Shown: positions 15,844 through 24,677, counted from the stretch's first letter. The stretch is 64,000 nucleotides of DNA from Palleniella muris (GCF_004792655.1 NZ_SRZC01000001.1:62001-126000); one strand, 5' to 3'. Notes: generated from the sequence alone by a model not told the origin. Translations and numbers: made by a program.

Positions 15844-15901
15844 ACTGTTCAAAATTGTTTTTTTTGCCAGAGCTTTCCCTCATAAAACAATTTTGAACAG
15901 T
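15844..15901. terminator. Perfect 18-bp inverted repeat between DUF4290 gene and murA
   Basis: ACTGTTCAAAATTGTTTT (15844-15861) and its exact inverse (15884-15901) enclose a 22-base loop. It starts 3 bases after the DUF4290 stop and 22 bases before murA. It could be a terminator or attenuator, or a stabilising hairpin inside the operon transcript; a run of T follows the first arm on the plus strand. Confidence 0.6.
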
Positions 15902-15904
15902 CAT

Positions 15905-16516
15905 TCATTTACCCTTTTTCTTCTTAGGCTTCGCCTTCTTTGTGGCGTTGCTCTCGATGGTGAAGAAGTCCAGTTTTACTTTCTCAGGGTCAAGCTGTAT
16001 CACACCGTCAGTGAACTGTGCGATGTCCGAGAATATGCGGTCGTTCTCCGGAATGGCGAAACCATGCTGTATGATGTCACGCTTCATCTGGTTGGCGATG
16101 ACACGGCTCGCCTCATCACGTGCCGGTCCCGGCGGCATTTCCTTTATGCAGTCGAGAGTCTGGAACACAAGACTGCCGTAATGGCGCACCGGAATCCTCC
16201 GCTTCGGGTAAGGCATTGGAGCCGGGCGCGAGAAGATTTTCTTCGCCCCGGAGATGTCATAAGGATAGTCGATGTCAAGTTTGAAGTCGCACATTATGGC
16301 GAGATGGTCCCACAGCTTCTGCTTGTAGTCTGGCGTCTGGCGTATCTCAGGGTGCATGAGTTCCATTGTCTTCACAATGTTCTCCGCACATTTCTGCCGT
16401 GCACTGCGGTTTTCAATTGCAAGGCAATGCTTCACCAGAGTATGCACACAACGTCCATACTCCGGCATCTTCATACGTTCACGCTGGGTATTGTAGTCCA
16501 GTCCTTCAAGGTTCAT
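15905..16516 (-). CDS. DUF4290 domain-containing protein
   Basis: This 203-residue cytoplasmic protein of the Bacteroidetes-restricted DUF4290 family is recognised from its opening LDYNTQRERMKMPEYGR and the segments MELMHPEIRQTPDYKQKLWDHLA-like and KRIPVRHYGSLV-like. It is mainly helical, with a lysine-rich tail (KKAKPKKKKGK) that may bind nucleic acid or RNA (inference). It overlaps the end of tsaB by four bases (ATGA type), implying translational coupling, and precedes murA. The function of the family is not established; its constant neighbours are translation and wall-synthesis genes. Confidence 0.8.
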   Translation of the reverse strand: MNLEGLDYNTQRERMKMPEYGRCVHTLVKHCLAIENRSARQKCAENIVKTMELMHPEIRQTPDYKQKLWDHLAIMCDFKLDIDYPYDISGAKKIFSRPAPMPYPKRRIPVRHYGSLVFQTLDCIKEMPPGPARDEASRVIANQMKRDIIQHGFAIPENDRIFSDIAQFTDGVIQLDPEKVKLDFFTIESNATKKAKPKKKKGK

Positions 16517-17205
16517 AGGAGTTTCTTTGGTTTTAATGCTACAAAATCTTTCAGATAGAAAGGCACGAAATAAGCCACATCCTCTGTCTTTCCCTGCATA
16601 AGCCTGCGCTCGGCGAGAGGGAACATGTTCTTCGCCAGAGGCTCTATGCCTTCAATGAGCCGCGCATTGGGATGATTGACAGCCTCCATGCACTTGGCTG
16701 CGCCGTTGCCGAAGAAAAAGACAGGGTGGCGGTCAAGATACTCGCGGTAGGTCTCCCCGTCGACAATGTCTGCCTGCACCTGCCGTACAGGGCGCAGGGC
16801 ACGGTCGTAGAGCCCGGCATAGACCTCCATGCGGCGTGCGTCAAGCATCGGGCAGAGGAGCGCGTCCTCGGGAAGGTCGTCATGCTTCAGCAGAACCGGC
16901 ACACTGAGGAGCTCAAGCGTAGGCACCGCAATCAGCGGAATGTCAAGACCATAGCACACGCCTTTCGCCATCGACACGCCGATTCGCAGCCCGGTGTATG
17001 AGCCGGGACCCATCGAAACGGCAACGGCATCGACAGGAATGGCATGGCTGTCGGCAAAGCCAAGGGCTTCATCGACGAACGTTCCCAACCGCTCATTGTG
17101 GTTCGGACCTGTGCGATCCTCGTCAGAGTAGATACACTTGCCATCCTCACTAATGGCGACGGAGCACACATCGGTGCTGGTTTCAATACTGAGTATACAA
17201 GCCAT
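16513..17205 (-). CDS. tsaB: tRNA threonylcarbamoyladenosine biosynthesis protein TsaB
   Basis: TsaB is the regulatory, inactive-ASKHA partner of TsaD in making the t6A modification of ANN-decoding tRNAs. The 230-residue protein begins at the ATG at 17205 (MACILSIETSTDVCSVAIS). The extended frame to 17214 would use TTG and is less likely. Motifs: IETSTDVCSVA, the middle segment VSMGPGSYTGLRIG, and GVCYGLDIPLIAVPTLE. It is the first gene of the minus-strand operon ending with rseP and is divergent from yicC across a 93-base promoter region. Confidence 0.94.
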   Translation of the reverse strand: MACILSIETSTDVCSVAISEDGKCIYSDEDRTGPNHNERLGTFVDEALGFADSHAIPVDAVAVSMGPGSYTGLRIGVSMAKGVCYGLDIPLIAVPTLELLSVPVLLKHDDLPEDALLCPMLDARRMEVYAGLYDRALRPVRQVQADIVDGETYREYLDRHPVFFFGNGAAKCMEAVNHPNARLIEGIEPLAKNMFPLAERRLMQGKTEDVAYFVPFYLKDFVALKPKKLL

Positions 17206-17231
17206 TTTTCGCAAAATACTTAAATATTCTG

Positions 17232-17270
17232 CAAATTTACTATTTTTTTCGCAAATAATTTGTACTTTTG
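17232..17270. promoter_or_regulatory. Divergent promoter region of tsaB and yicC
   Basis: A minus-strand TAAATTTG (17239-17232) faces tsaB and a plus-strand TACTTTTG (17263-17270) faces yicC. Both match the Bacteroidetes -7 form; the upstream TTTG elements are not clear in either direction. The region is very AT-rich. Confidence 0.5.
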
Positions 17271-17298
17271 CATAAATTTAACGTAGACACACAAGAAA

Positions 17299-18171
17299 AT
17301 GATACAATCAATGACGGGTTTCGGAAAAGCAACCGTAACCTTTGAGAACAAGAAAATCAACGTCGAGGTCAAGGCTCTCAATTCCAAGACTCTTGACCTC
17401 TCGACACGCATCGCCCCACTCTATCGTGAGAAGGAAATGGAAATACGCCAGATTGTCTCCGACAGACTGTCACGCGGAAAGGTGGATTTCTGCATCTGGA
17501 TTGACAAGGACGAGACTGCGGCTGCCACTCCAATAAACCCTGAAATGGTGGAATTCTACTATCAGCAAATCAACAAGATAGCTTACGAGAAGGACATCTC
17601 GCTCGGCATGGACTGGTCGACAATCCTCCGGCTCCCTGACGTCCTCAGCCGCAACGAGGTGGAGACGCTCGGCGAAGAGGAATGGGCGGCGGCACGGAAC
17701 GCCATTGACTGCGCCATTGACCAACTCATCGAGTTCCGCATCCAGGAGGGTGCCGCACTGCAAAAGAAGTTCCTTGAGAAACTGGACAACATCGCCGGCC
17801 TGCAGAAGGAGCTTGAGCCGTATGAGCAGAGCCGTGTGGAGAAGATACGCCAGCGCATCACCGACAACCTGAAGCTTATCCCTGACGTGGAGTATGACAA
17901 GAACCGTCTGGAGCAGGAACTCATCTACTACATCGAGAAACTGGACATCTCGGAGGAGAAGCAGCGTCTGACAAACCATTTGCAGTACTTCCGCGACACG
18001 ATGCTTCTTGACGAGCCTATCGGCAAAAAGCTCGGTTTCATCGCTCAGGAAATGGGGCGCGAGATAAACACCACCGGCTCAAAGAGCAACCAGGCAGAGA
18101 TGCAGAACATCGTGGTGAAGATGAAGGACGAACTGGAACAGATAAAGGAGCAGGTGCTCAACGCGCTGTAA
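17299..18171 (+). CDS. yicC: YicC family endoribonuclease-like protein
   Basis: This 290-residue protein of the YicC/YloC family has the diagnostic opening MIQSMTGFGKATV, the segment EVKALNSKTLDLSTRI and the closing KLGFIAQEMGREINTTGSKS. Members cleave RNA and are involved in stationary-phase survival and sRNA turnover. The central region (residues 150-220) is a helical insertion rich in Glu and Lys. It usually precedes gmk, as here, with an 8-bp repeat array filling the 90-base gap. Confidence 0.93.
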   Translation: MIQSMTGFGKATVTFENKKINVEVKALNSKTLDLSTRIAPLYREKEMEIRQIVSDRLSRGKVDFCIWIDKDETAAATPINPEMVEFYYQQINKIAYEKDISLGMDWSTILRLPDVLSRNEVETLGEEEWAAARNAIDCAIDQLIEFRIQEGAALQKKFLEKLDNIAGLQKELEPYEQSRVEKIRQRITDNLKLIPDVEYDKNRLEQELIYYIEKLDISEEKQRLTNHLQYFRDTMLLDEPIGKKLGFIAQEMGREINTTGSKSNQAEMQNIVVKMKDELEQIKEQVLNAL

Positions 18172-18182
18172 GCAATTTTCCC

Positions 18183-18234
18183 GACAATCTGACAAATTGA
18201 CAAATTGACAAATTGACAAATTGTCTAATTGTCA
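18183..18234. repeat. 8-bp-period TTGACAAA array with inverted end
   Basis: GACA occurs at 18183, 18191, 18199, 18207 and 18215, followed by GTCT at 18223 and GTCA at 18231: seven units in exact 8-base register. The last two are inverted, so ATCTGACAA near the left end can pair with TTGTCAGAT at the right end (18226-18236). It sits in the yicC-gmk gap and forms the gmk leader. Confidence 0.85.
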
Positions 18235-18261
18235 GATTTAACGAAAACCCAAAACCACAAT

Positions 18262-18837
18262 ATGAAACAAGGCAAACTACTCATTTTCAGTGCACCAAGC
18301 GGTTCGGGAAAGTCCACCATCGTGCAGTGGCTCATGCAGGAGCATCCGGAACTTAACATGCACTTCTCTGTCTCATGCACCACGCGCCAACCGCGCGGAA
18401 CGGAGCAGAACGGCGTGGAATACTTCTTCCTCACGCCTGAAGAGTTCAAGGAAAAAATCGCAAAGGACGAGTTTGTGGAGTACGAGGAGGTGTACACCGA
18501 CAAGTTCTACGGCACACTGAAATCCCAGGTGACAAGCCAGACAGCGAAGGGCGACAACGTGGTCTTTGACATCGATGTCAAGGGCGGATGCAACATCAAG
18601 CGGCAGTATGGCGCACAGGCTCTGAGCATATTCATCCAGCCGCCTTCTCTCGAAGAGCTCCGCCGCCGACTGGAAGGGCGTGCGACTGACGCTCAGGAGG
18701 TCATCGAGCAGCGTCTTGCAAAGGCTGAATACGAACTGTCCTTCGCACCGAAGTTCGACACCGTCGTGGTCAATGATGACCTTGAAAAGGCGAAACAGGA
18801 GACTTTGGAGAAAATCCGCAAGTTCCTTGCAGAATAA
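18262..18837 (+). CDS. gmk: Guanylate kinase
   Basis: Guanylate kinase converts GMP to GDP with ATP in the cytoplasm. The start at 18262 (MKQGKLLIFSAPSGSGKST) gives 191 residues. The open frame upstream from 18229 lies in the repeat-derived leader. Features are Walker A APSGSGKST (residues 10-18), the GMP-binding SCTTRQPRGTEQNGVEY, and DIDVKGGCNIK. Length and motifs are normal. It follows yicC and precedes nadD after a 22-bp-period array. Confidence 0.96.
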   Translation: MKQGKLLIFSAPSGSGKSTIVQWLMQEHPELNMHFSVSCTTRQPRGTEQNGVEYFFLTPEEFKEKIAKDEFVEYEEVYTDKFYGTLKSQVTSQTAKGDNVVFDIDVKGGCNIKRQYGAQALSIFIQPPSLEELRRRLEGRATDAQEVIEQRLAKAEYELSFAPKFDTVVVNDDLEKAKQETLEKIRKFLAE

Positions 18838-18880
18838 CTTAACAACACTTTGATTCATAAAGGATTACAAATCACAAAAC

Positions 18881-18960
18881 AAAAGGTAACACTTTGCCAT
18901 GCAAAAGGTAACGGTTTACATGGCAAAAGGTTACCTTTCACACCTCAAAAGGTAACCTTT
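18881..18960. repeat. 22-bp-period array 2 (four units)
   Basis: Cores begin at 18881, 18903, 18925 and 18947, exactly 22 bases apart: AAAAGGTAACACTTT, AAAAGGTAACGGTTT, AAAAGGTTACCTTT, AAAAGGTAACCTTT. Spacers again carry CCATGC, CATGGC or CACACCTC. Lies between gmk and nadD. Confidence 0.88.
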
Positions 18961-19008
18961 CGCAAAACGCTTCCTTAGGACGCGATTCACGGAACAAAAA
19001 CATAAGAC

Positions 19009-19608
19009 ATGGGAACACATAGGAGAATAGGACTCTTCGGTGGAACTTTCGACCCTGTCCACATAGCCCACACTGCCCTCGCAAAGGCTTTCCGCCGGCA
19101 GCTCGGGCTCGATGAGGTGTGGTTTCTTGTCACGCCGCAGAACCCATGGAAGACGGATTCAAGGCTCTCCCCTGACCATGACCGCCTCGAAATGGCACGC
19201 CTCGCCCTCGAAAATGAGGAGGGGCTGACGGCGTCCGACTATGAGTTCCACCTCGAAAAGCCGTCATTCTCCTACCGCACACTGAGGAGTCTGCGCACGG
19301 AGTTCCCCGCCACGGAGTTCACACTGCTCATCGGCGGCGACAACTGGGCGGCGTTCGACAACTGGGCGGAACACCGCGAGATTCTCACCCACCACCCTGT
19401 GGCTGTCTATCCGCGCACAGGCTCTGCCCTCACCACGCCAGAAGCTCTGCAAGACATGGAGCTCCGCCTCTCCATTGTCACACAACCGCTGCTGGACATC
19501 AGCAGCACTGAAATCCGCCGCCGTGTCATGGAGGGCAAGAGAATAACAGACCTTGTCTGCCCGAAAGTGGCGGAATACATCAAAAAGAATGGGCTTTATT
19601 TGAGATAA
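19009..19608 (+). CDS. nadD: Nicotinate-nucleotide adenylyltransferase
   Basis: NadD adenylates nicotinate mononucleotide in NAD synthesis. The 199-residue protein has the nucleotidyltransferase loop GLFGGTFDPVHIAH near the N-terminus (HIAH is the HxGH-type motif, with Ile and Ala in the middle positions) and the C-terminal ISSTEIRRR motif. Its length is typical. It is in the same direction as gmk, with an array between, and is followed by a set of small hairpins before the next gene. Confidence 0.94.
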   Translation: MGTHRRIGLFGGTFDPVHIAHTALAKAFRRQLGLDEVWFLVTPQNPWKTDSRLSPDHDRLEMARLALENEEGLTASDYEFHLEKPSFSYRTLRSLRTEFPATEFTLLIGGDNWAAFDNWAEHREILTHHPVAVYPRTGSALTTPEALQDMELRLSIVTQPLLDISSTEIRRRVMEGKRITDLVCPKVAEYIKKNGLYLR

Positions 19609-19623
19609 ACACACCGCCGCAAG

Positions 19624-19712
19624 TGTGGCAAAGCCACATTCCTTATTGTAACCCCTGGCTTCAGCCATGGGGATTATACAAAGACAACATCCGTTGTGTG
19701 GCAGAGCCACAC
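19624..19712. repeat. Cluster of three GGC/GCC hairpins, REP-like
   Basis: Three short inverted repeats in 89 bases: TGTGGC-AAA... GCCACA (19624-19638), CCCCTGGCT-TC-AGCCATGGGG (19652-19672) and GTGTGGC-AGA-GCCACAC (19696-19712). The outer two share the following bases ACTCC/ATTCC and TTAT, so they look like copies of one element. The arrangement resembles bacterial REP/BIME elements, but no associated transposase is present here. Confidence 0.65.
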
Positions 19713-19733
19713 TCCTTTATACTACAAAAACCA

Positions 19734-21605
19734 ATGAGAAACCGGTTACGTTGGCTTGACATAATCACCGCCCCGATAGCGAGAAACCCGGAGTTTCTTG
19801 TCTTCATGTTCGCCCTCGGCATCACGGCTGCACTGCTTTCCGTGGACTATGCCCACAAGGCGAAGCCCTACGAGTATGCCTGGGAGGAACTGTTCTTCTG
19901 CCTTTATGCCGTCTGTGCAGTGCTTGCGGTGCTGCCGCGACGGCTGCGCGCGGTGGCAAGGGGCTTGGTTTATGCCGTTGCCTATCCCGTGACAATCGTG
20001 GACATGTACTGTTTCGTGAAGTTTGACGCTACGCTCAATCCGTCAATCCTCATGCTTGTCAACGAGACAGACCCACGCGAGGCAGGGGAATTCTTCTCCG
20101 CCTATCTCTCTCCGGATGTCCTTATGACAAACGTGGGCTGGGTTCTTCTCATACCTATCCTGCACATCCTCTGGTCAATACACCGCAAACTGCGCAAGCC
20201 TTCACGGCTTATCGGTCTCGAAAGAAAGGCTGCGGACGGCATAAAGAGAGTGCGCCCGCTGTGGAATGTGCTTGTCGCCGTATGCGTCCTCGTGTCGGGA
20301 ATCCACTGTTTCCCTAACCTCCGTAACCTTCAAAGCCTTATGTCGCAGAAGACAGTGGGCGGCATCGAGCACAGACTTACGGAGAAGGATTGCGGCAAAC
20401 AGTATCTTCCGCTTTACCGTTTCGCCTTCAGTGCTTACGCCAACTATCTTGCCTCGAAGCAGATAGACATAATAAAAGATGTGGCAAAGACCGTCACCGT
20501 CGACAGTTGCGACTACACTTCGCCGAACATTGTGCTCATAATCGGCGAGGCATACTGCAAGCGCCATTCCGGACTTTACGGCTATCATCTGCCCACAACG
20601 CCACGCCAGGTGGCTATGGCAAAGAGGGGTGAGCTTGTGGCTTATAGCGATGTGGTGACTCCATGGAACCTTACGAGCTATGTGTTCAAGCACATCATGT
20701 CGACATACACCGTCGGCGACAAGGGCGAATGGTGCGACTATCCGTTGTTCGGGGAGGTATTCCGCAAGGCTGGCTACCACGTAACGTTCCTCACAAACGA
20801 GTTCCTGCCTAAGGCTAAGCAGGCGGTCTATGACTTCAGCGGCGGCTTTTTCCTCAACGACCCTGAGATGTCGGCGGCGCAGTTTGACGCGCGCAACGAC
20901 CGTGTGCACATCTTTGACGAAGGACTTCTTGACGATTACAAGGCTGTACAAGAACGACGCGCGCATGACGGTGACACACTGCAGAAAGGGAATCTCACCA
21001 TTTTCCACCTTATAGGTCAGCATCAGAACTACCGTGTGCGATGCCCGAAATCGAAAAAGCATTTCACTCTCGAGGATTACAGCGACCGTGAGGACTTGCG
21101 GCCGAAATGGAAGAAGAACGTGCGTGACTATGATAACGCCACATTATACAACGATTCCATCGTACGCGAAATAGTACGGCTCTTCGAAAACACCAATTCT
21201 GTGGTCATCTACATGCCTGACCACGGCGAGGAAGTACACTCACGCGAACTGCCGCATTTCAGCGGAAGAATGCACTCCACCACTATTACGGAGCGGCTTG
21301 CAAGGGAGGAGTTTGAGATACCGTTCTGGATTTGGGCGTCAAAGTCTTACCGCAAGTCGCATCCGGAGCTGTGGAAGGCGATAAGGGCATCGGCTGACAG
21401 ACCATACATGACGGACGCTCTGCCGCATCTTCTGATGTATCTCGCAGGAATAAAATGCAAGTATTACCGTGATGACCTTAACCTTCTCTCTCCAGAATAT
21501 AACGCCTCACGACCGCGTATTCTGAAGCATCAGACGGACTATGACGTCATCATGAAAAGGAAACAACACCCTCAACCGGGTGACAACCCATCCATACGCC
21601 AATGA
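19734..21605 (+). CDS. Phosphoethanolamine transferase-like membrane enzyme (alkaline phosphatase/sulfatase superfamily)
   Basis: The protein has 623 residues from the ATG at 19734; the longer frame from 19623 runs through hairpin repeats. Five N-terminal membrane helices (about residues 15-190) are followed by a periplasmic catalytic domain. This begins NIVLIIGEAYCKRHSGLYGYHLPTTP in pieces: the metal-binding Glu is in GEA near residue 270, the probable nucleophile is Thr314 in WNLTSYVFKH, and the late metal ligands are in MPDHGEE (near 494). The architecture matches EptA/MCR-type enzymes that move phosphoethanolamine from phosphatidylethanolamine to lipid A or surface glycans. The acceptor here is unknown. 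Its stop overlaps the start of the acyltransferase by four bases. Confidence 0.82.
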   Translation: MRNRLRWLDIITAPIARNPEFLVFMFALGITAALLSVDYAHKAKPYEYAWEELFFCLYAVCAVLAVLPRRLRAVARGLVYAVAYPVTIVDMYCFVKFDATLNPSILMLVNETDPREAGEFFSAYLSPDVLMTNVGWVLLIPILHILWSIHRKLRKPSRLIGLERKAADGIKRVRPLWNVLVAVCVLVSGIHCFPNLRNLQSLMSQKTVGGIEHRLTEKDCGKQYLPLYRFAFSAYANYLASKQIDIIKDVAKTVTVDSCDYTSPNIVLIIGEAYCKRHSGLYGYHLPTTPRQVAMAKRGELVAYSDVVTPWNLTSYVFKHIMSTYTVGDKGEWCDYPLFGEVFRKAGYHVTFLTNEFLPKAKQAVYDFSGGFFLNDPEMSAAQFDARNDRVHIFDEGLLDDYKAVQERRAHDGDTLQKGNLTIFHLIGQHQNYRVRCPKSKKHFTLEDYSDREDLRPKWKKNVRDYDNATLYNDSIVREIVRLFENTNSVVIYMPDHGEEVHSRELPHFSGRMHSTTITERLAREEFEIPFWIWASKSYRKSHPELWKAIRASADRPYMTDALPHLLMYLAGIKCKYYRDDLNLLSPEYNASRPRILKHQTDYDVIMKRKQHPQPGDNPSIRQ

Positions 21606-22720
21606 ACAAAGAACTCCTAACACGCAGGGAAGCAGCAGCGATGCGCGGAATCGCCATCCTCGCCATCGTTCTCCATAACTACACACACTGGCTCGGGCCA
21701 ATGGTCAAGGAGAACGAATACACCTTCTCGTGGCATAATGTCGAAAGGCTGCTTGCAGAAATCTCACACCCGTCATGGGACATCATTGCACATCTGTTCT
21801 CGTTTTTCGGGCATTACGGTGTGCCGGTGTTCGTTTTTCTCAGCGCATACGGCTTGGTGATGAAGTACGAAGGTGGCGGTCGGCAGGGCTGGAAGCCACG
21901 GAAAGCCGTCACGGAGGAGGGCGCATGGACTTTTGCCAAGAAGCATTTCATGAAGCTGTGGATAATGATGGCGGTGGGATACAGTGCCTTTGTCCTCGTG
22001 GACTATATGACTCCGGGGCATTACCGTTACACATTTTGGAACGTTGTTGGGCAGTTGGGCATGTTCAGCAACTTATATTCCGACCCGGATCATGCCATTT
22101 GGCCCGGACCATACTGGTATTTCGGCCTGACGATGCAGTTGTATCTTGTCTACCGTTTTGTGCTTTATCCCGGCAAAGCGTCACTGTCAGGACTCCTTTC
22201 CGAGAGGTGGCAGACAGCTGTCCCTGTCGTTCTTGCCGTCGGATGTATCGCTGTGCAGCTCAGTTTTGAGCCTTTGAGCGCGGAGCTCAACTGGTTCCGC
22301 TACAACTGTATGGGCAATCTGCCGGTCTTTGCGTTGGGAATAATCTATGCAAGGGGTATGGAACGCACGGAGAAATCACGTCTTTTGGAAGTTCCGTGGG
22401 CTATTTCTGCGCTGGCACTGGTGGCTGTTTTCAGTGTTGACTTCGTGTTTTGGACATTCGCACCGTTCTTTGTGTGCATAGGAACGATTAAGCTTGTCCG
22501 CGCACTGCCTGACGCTCTGCTGCGTCATTTGGCATGGATGGGCGGCATATCCGCGGCGATGTTCGTGTGTCACCCTATCACAAGAAAGGTTATAATCCCA
22601 ATTTCACGCCACGGAGAGATGTACGCCGGACTGCTGTTCTATATCCTTGCGACGATAATCGTTGCCATTCTCTTCAAGAAGGCGATAGAGATTGTAACGG
22701 AAAGCATAAACAAGAGCTGA
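21602..22720 (+). CDS. Acyltransferase 3 (OafA-like) family membrane protein, copy 1
   Basis: This 372-residue multi-span membrane protein of the acyltransferase-3 family is expected to O-acetylate or O-acylate an envelope glycan, using cytoplasmic acyl-CoA. The opening AAAMRGIAILAIVLHNYTHW has the conserved R near helix 1 and the catalytic-type His (HNY), and FGHYGVPVFVFLSAYGL is the conserved second motif. About ten helices are predicted. Its start codon overlaps the stop of the phosphoethanolamine-transferase-like gene (ATGA), so the two products are probably made together and may act on the same molecule. Confidence 0.82.
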   Translation: MNKELLTRREAAAMRGIAILAIVLHNYTHWLGPMVKENEYTFSWHNVERLLAEISHPSWDIIAHLFSFFGHYGVPVFVFLSAYGLVMKYEGGGRQGWKPRKAVTEEGAWTFAKKHFMKLWIMMAVGYSAFVLVDYMTPGHYRYTFWNVVGQLGMFSNLYSDPDHAIWPGPYWYFGLTMQLYLVYRFVLYPGKASLSGLLSERWQTAVPVVLAVGCIAVQLSFEPLSAELNWFRYNCMGNLPVFALGIIYARGMERTEKSRLLEVPWAISALALVAVFSVDFVFWTFAPFFVCIGTIKLVRALPDALLRHLAWMGGISAAMFVCHPITRKVIIPISRHGEMYAGLLFYILATIIVAILFKKAIEIVTESINKS

Positions 22721-22745
22721 CAATAATGACTAAAATTCCCACCCT

Positions 22746-23771
22746 ATGAACCTCAAAAACCTCAACCTCGCCGACATTTCGCGCTTCCGTGCAGAGCAAA
22801 TGGGAGTGGCAATGGTCATCGTTGTCCTCTTCCATGTCGCCCTTCCGCGCTCCGATGCGTTCTTCGGACTGCGGAGAATGGGCAACCTCGGAGTGGACAT
22901 CTTCCTTTTCCTGAGCGGCATGGGACTATGGTTCTCATGGATGAAGACCACCGTCTCCACCGCGCCCTTTTGGAAAAAGTGGAAGGATTTCTATTGGCGA
23001 AGGCTCGTAAGGGTGTATCCTGCATGGCTGGTGATAGCCTCTTTGTACTACATCCCACGCTTCATGGCTCACGAGTCACACACCATGGCACAATGGATTG
23101 ACCTCATTCTCGACATCGCCATCAACTGGAACTTCTGGACACGTGACGAGTTGACCTTCTGGTACATCCCTGCCACGATGATGCTCTACGTCTTTGCGCC
23201 GCCCTACATGGAACTCATACGCAAGCATCCCGTCTACCGCTGGCTGGTCGTTGGCATGATAATGTGGTGCGTGGCAGTGCAGTATGTCACGCCAATCCAC
23301 ACCGCCGTGGGACACATCGAGATATTCTGGAGCCGTGTGCCGATATTCTTCCTCGGCATAAACATAGCGGAAAGCGTGAGGAAAAAGGAGACAATCGACG
23401 GCTCGGCGATATGGCTTATTGTGTTCCTCTTCACCTTCTCCCTCGCCACCTGCGTATGGCTGGAGCAGATGAAGCACGGACGCTTCCCGCTGTTCCTTGA
23501 GAGAATGCTCTACATTCCCCTTACCATGACTTTCATTCTCCTGCTCAACGAGGTGTTTCTCCACACACCGCACCGGATAAAGCGTGCCGCGGCGTTCATC
23601 GGGACTATATCCCTTGAGATGTACCTCATCCATGTCGAGTTTGTCATGCGCCGTGTCGAGACATACCATCTCGGCTATTGGCGCACGTTCCTCATAGTTA
23701 TGGCAATATCAATCCCTCTCGCATGGCTGCTCCACAAGGCAATAGCCAAAGTACAGAAACTCATCCCCTAA
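22746..23771 (+). CDS. Acyltransferase 3 (OafA-like) family membrane protein, copy 2
   Basis: This is a second, clearly diverged acyltransferase-3 family protein of 341 residues. Motifs: RAEQMGVAMVIVVLFHVAL (His in the first helix) and GNLGVDIFLFLSGMGL. The sequence differs greatly from copy 1, so this is not a recent duplication. It lies 25 bases after copy 1 and 15 bases before the UbiA-type gene, within the same plus-strand operon. It probably acylates a sugar or lipid-linked intermediate; the acceptor cannot be told from sequence. Confidence 0.8.
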   Translation: MNLKNLNLADISRFRAEQMGVAMVIVVLFHVALPRSDAFFGLRRMGNLGVDIFLFLSGMGLWFSWMKTTVSTAPFWKKWKDFYWRRLVRVYPAWLVIASLYYIPRFMAHESHTMAQWIDLILDIAINWNFWTRDELTFWYIPATMMLYVFAPPYMELIRKHPVYRWLVVGMIMWCVAVQYVTPIHTAVGHIEIFWSRVPIFFLGINIAESVRKKETIDGSAIWLIVFLFTFSLATCVWLEQMKHGRFPLFLERMLYIPLTMTFILLLNEVFLHTPHRIKRAAAFIGTISLEMYLIHVEFVMRRVETYHLGYWRTFLIVMAISIPLAWLLHKAIAKVQKLIP

Positions 23772-23786
23772 CAAAACAAAAACCAC

Positions 23787-24677
23787 ATGAAAAACCTGAT
23801 ACTACTCATCCGTCCGCACCAATGGATAAAGAATGCGTTCATCTTCATGCCTATGTTCTTCGGCGGAGCACTAACGAATATGACAAGTCTCGTGAGCACT
23901 GTCATCGCGTTCTTTGCTTACAGTTTTGCCGCATCGTCAATCTATTGCTACAATGACATAATCGATGTGGAGGACGACCGGCGCCATTCCGTCAAGTGCA
24001 AGCGTCCGATCGCCTCCGGAGCGATAACCATCGGGCAGGGCTATGCCATAATGCTGCTGATGTTTTCCCTCTCAATGGCAATGGTCTACACACTCGGCTA
24101 CAGGGCAACAGACCTCGGTTGCGTCATCGCAGCCTACTATGTGCTCGACATAGCGTATTGCCGGCTGCTGAAACACTATGCCATCGTAGATGTCTGTGTC
24201 CTCTCTTTCGGGTTCGTACTGCGCATAATCGCCGGCAGTGCAGCCACAGGTATCGTGCCGTCCCATTGGCTTGTGCTGATGACTTTCCTGCTGACACTCC
24301 TCCTTGGCTTCGCAAAACGGCGTGATGATGTCCTCAGAATGATGAAGACCGGTGAGGCTCCGCGCCATAATACGCATCGGTACAACCTCGCATTCATCAA
24401 CCAATCGGTGACAATAACCGCCGCCGTGACCGTCGTATGTTATATAATGTATACCATTTCACCTGAACTTTTGGCACGAACAAACTCCGAATACATCTAC
24501 CTTACCACCATTTTCGTGCTTCTCGGACTGCTCCGCTACATCCAGCTTGCAGAGGTTGATGACGCCACAGGCGACCCAACGAAACTCTTGTATAAGGACC
24601 ATTTCCTGCAGGTTGTAATCCTTCTGTGGATTCTCTCCTATGTCTTCATACTTTACGGAGATAAGGTTTTGGGTTGA
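23787..24677 (+). CDS. UbiA-family prenyltransferase, decaprenyl-phosphate phosphoribosyltransferase-like
   Basis: This is a 296-residue integral membrane prenyltransferase with about nine helices. It opens LIRPHQWIKNAFIFMP, and the first Asp-rich motif is NDIIDVEDDRRH, followed by KCKRPIASGAI; the second motif region is YYVLDIAYC (near residue 120). The pattern RP-x-QWIKN plus KxRPIASG resembles decaprenyl-phosphate phosphoribosyltransferases (which make the pentose donor precursor in actinobacterial wall synthesis) more than quinone UbiA. The HAD phosphatase gene that follows would suit removal of the 5-phosphate. That pathway assignment is inference. Confidence 0.75.
   Translation: MKNLILLIRPHQWIKNAFIFMPMFFGGALTNMTSLVSTVIAFFAYSFAASSIYCYNDIIDVEDDRRHSVKCKRPIASGAITIGQGYAIMLLMFSLSMAMVYTLGYRATDLGCVIAAYYVLDIAYCRLLKHYAIVDVCVLSFGFVLRIIAGSAATGIVPSHWLVLMTFLLTLLLGFAKRRDDVLRMMKTGEAPRHNTHRYNLAFINQSVTITAAVTVVCYIMYTISPELLARTNSEYIYLTTIFVLLGLLRYIQLAEVDDATGDPTKLLYKDHFLQVVILLWILSYVFILYGDKVLG

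Noticed and set aside
21602..23771. Recent tandem duplication of the two acyltransferase genes
   Set aside because: The two proteins share only the family motifs and differ throughout, so they are old paralogues or separate acquisitions.
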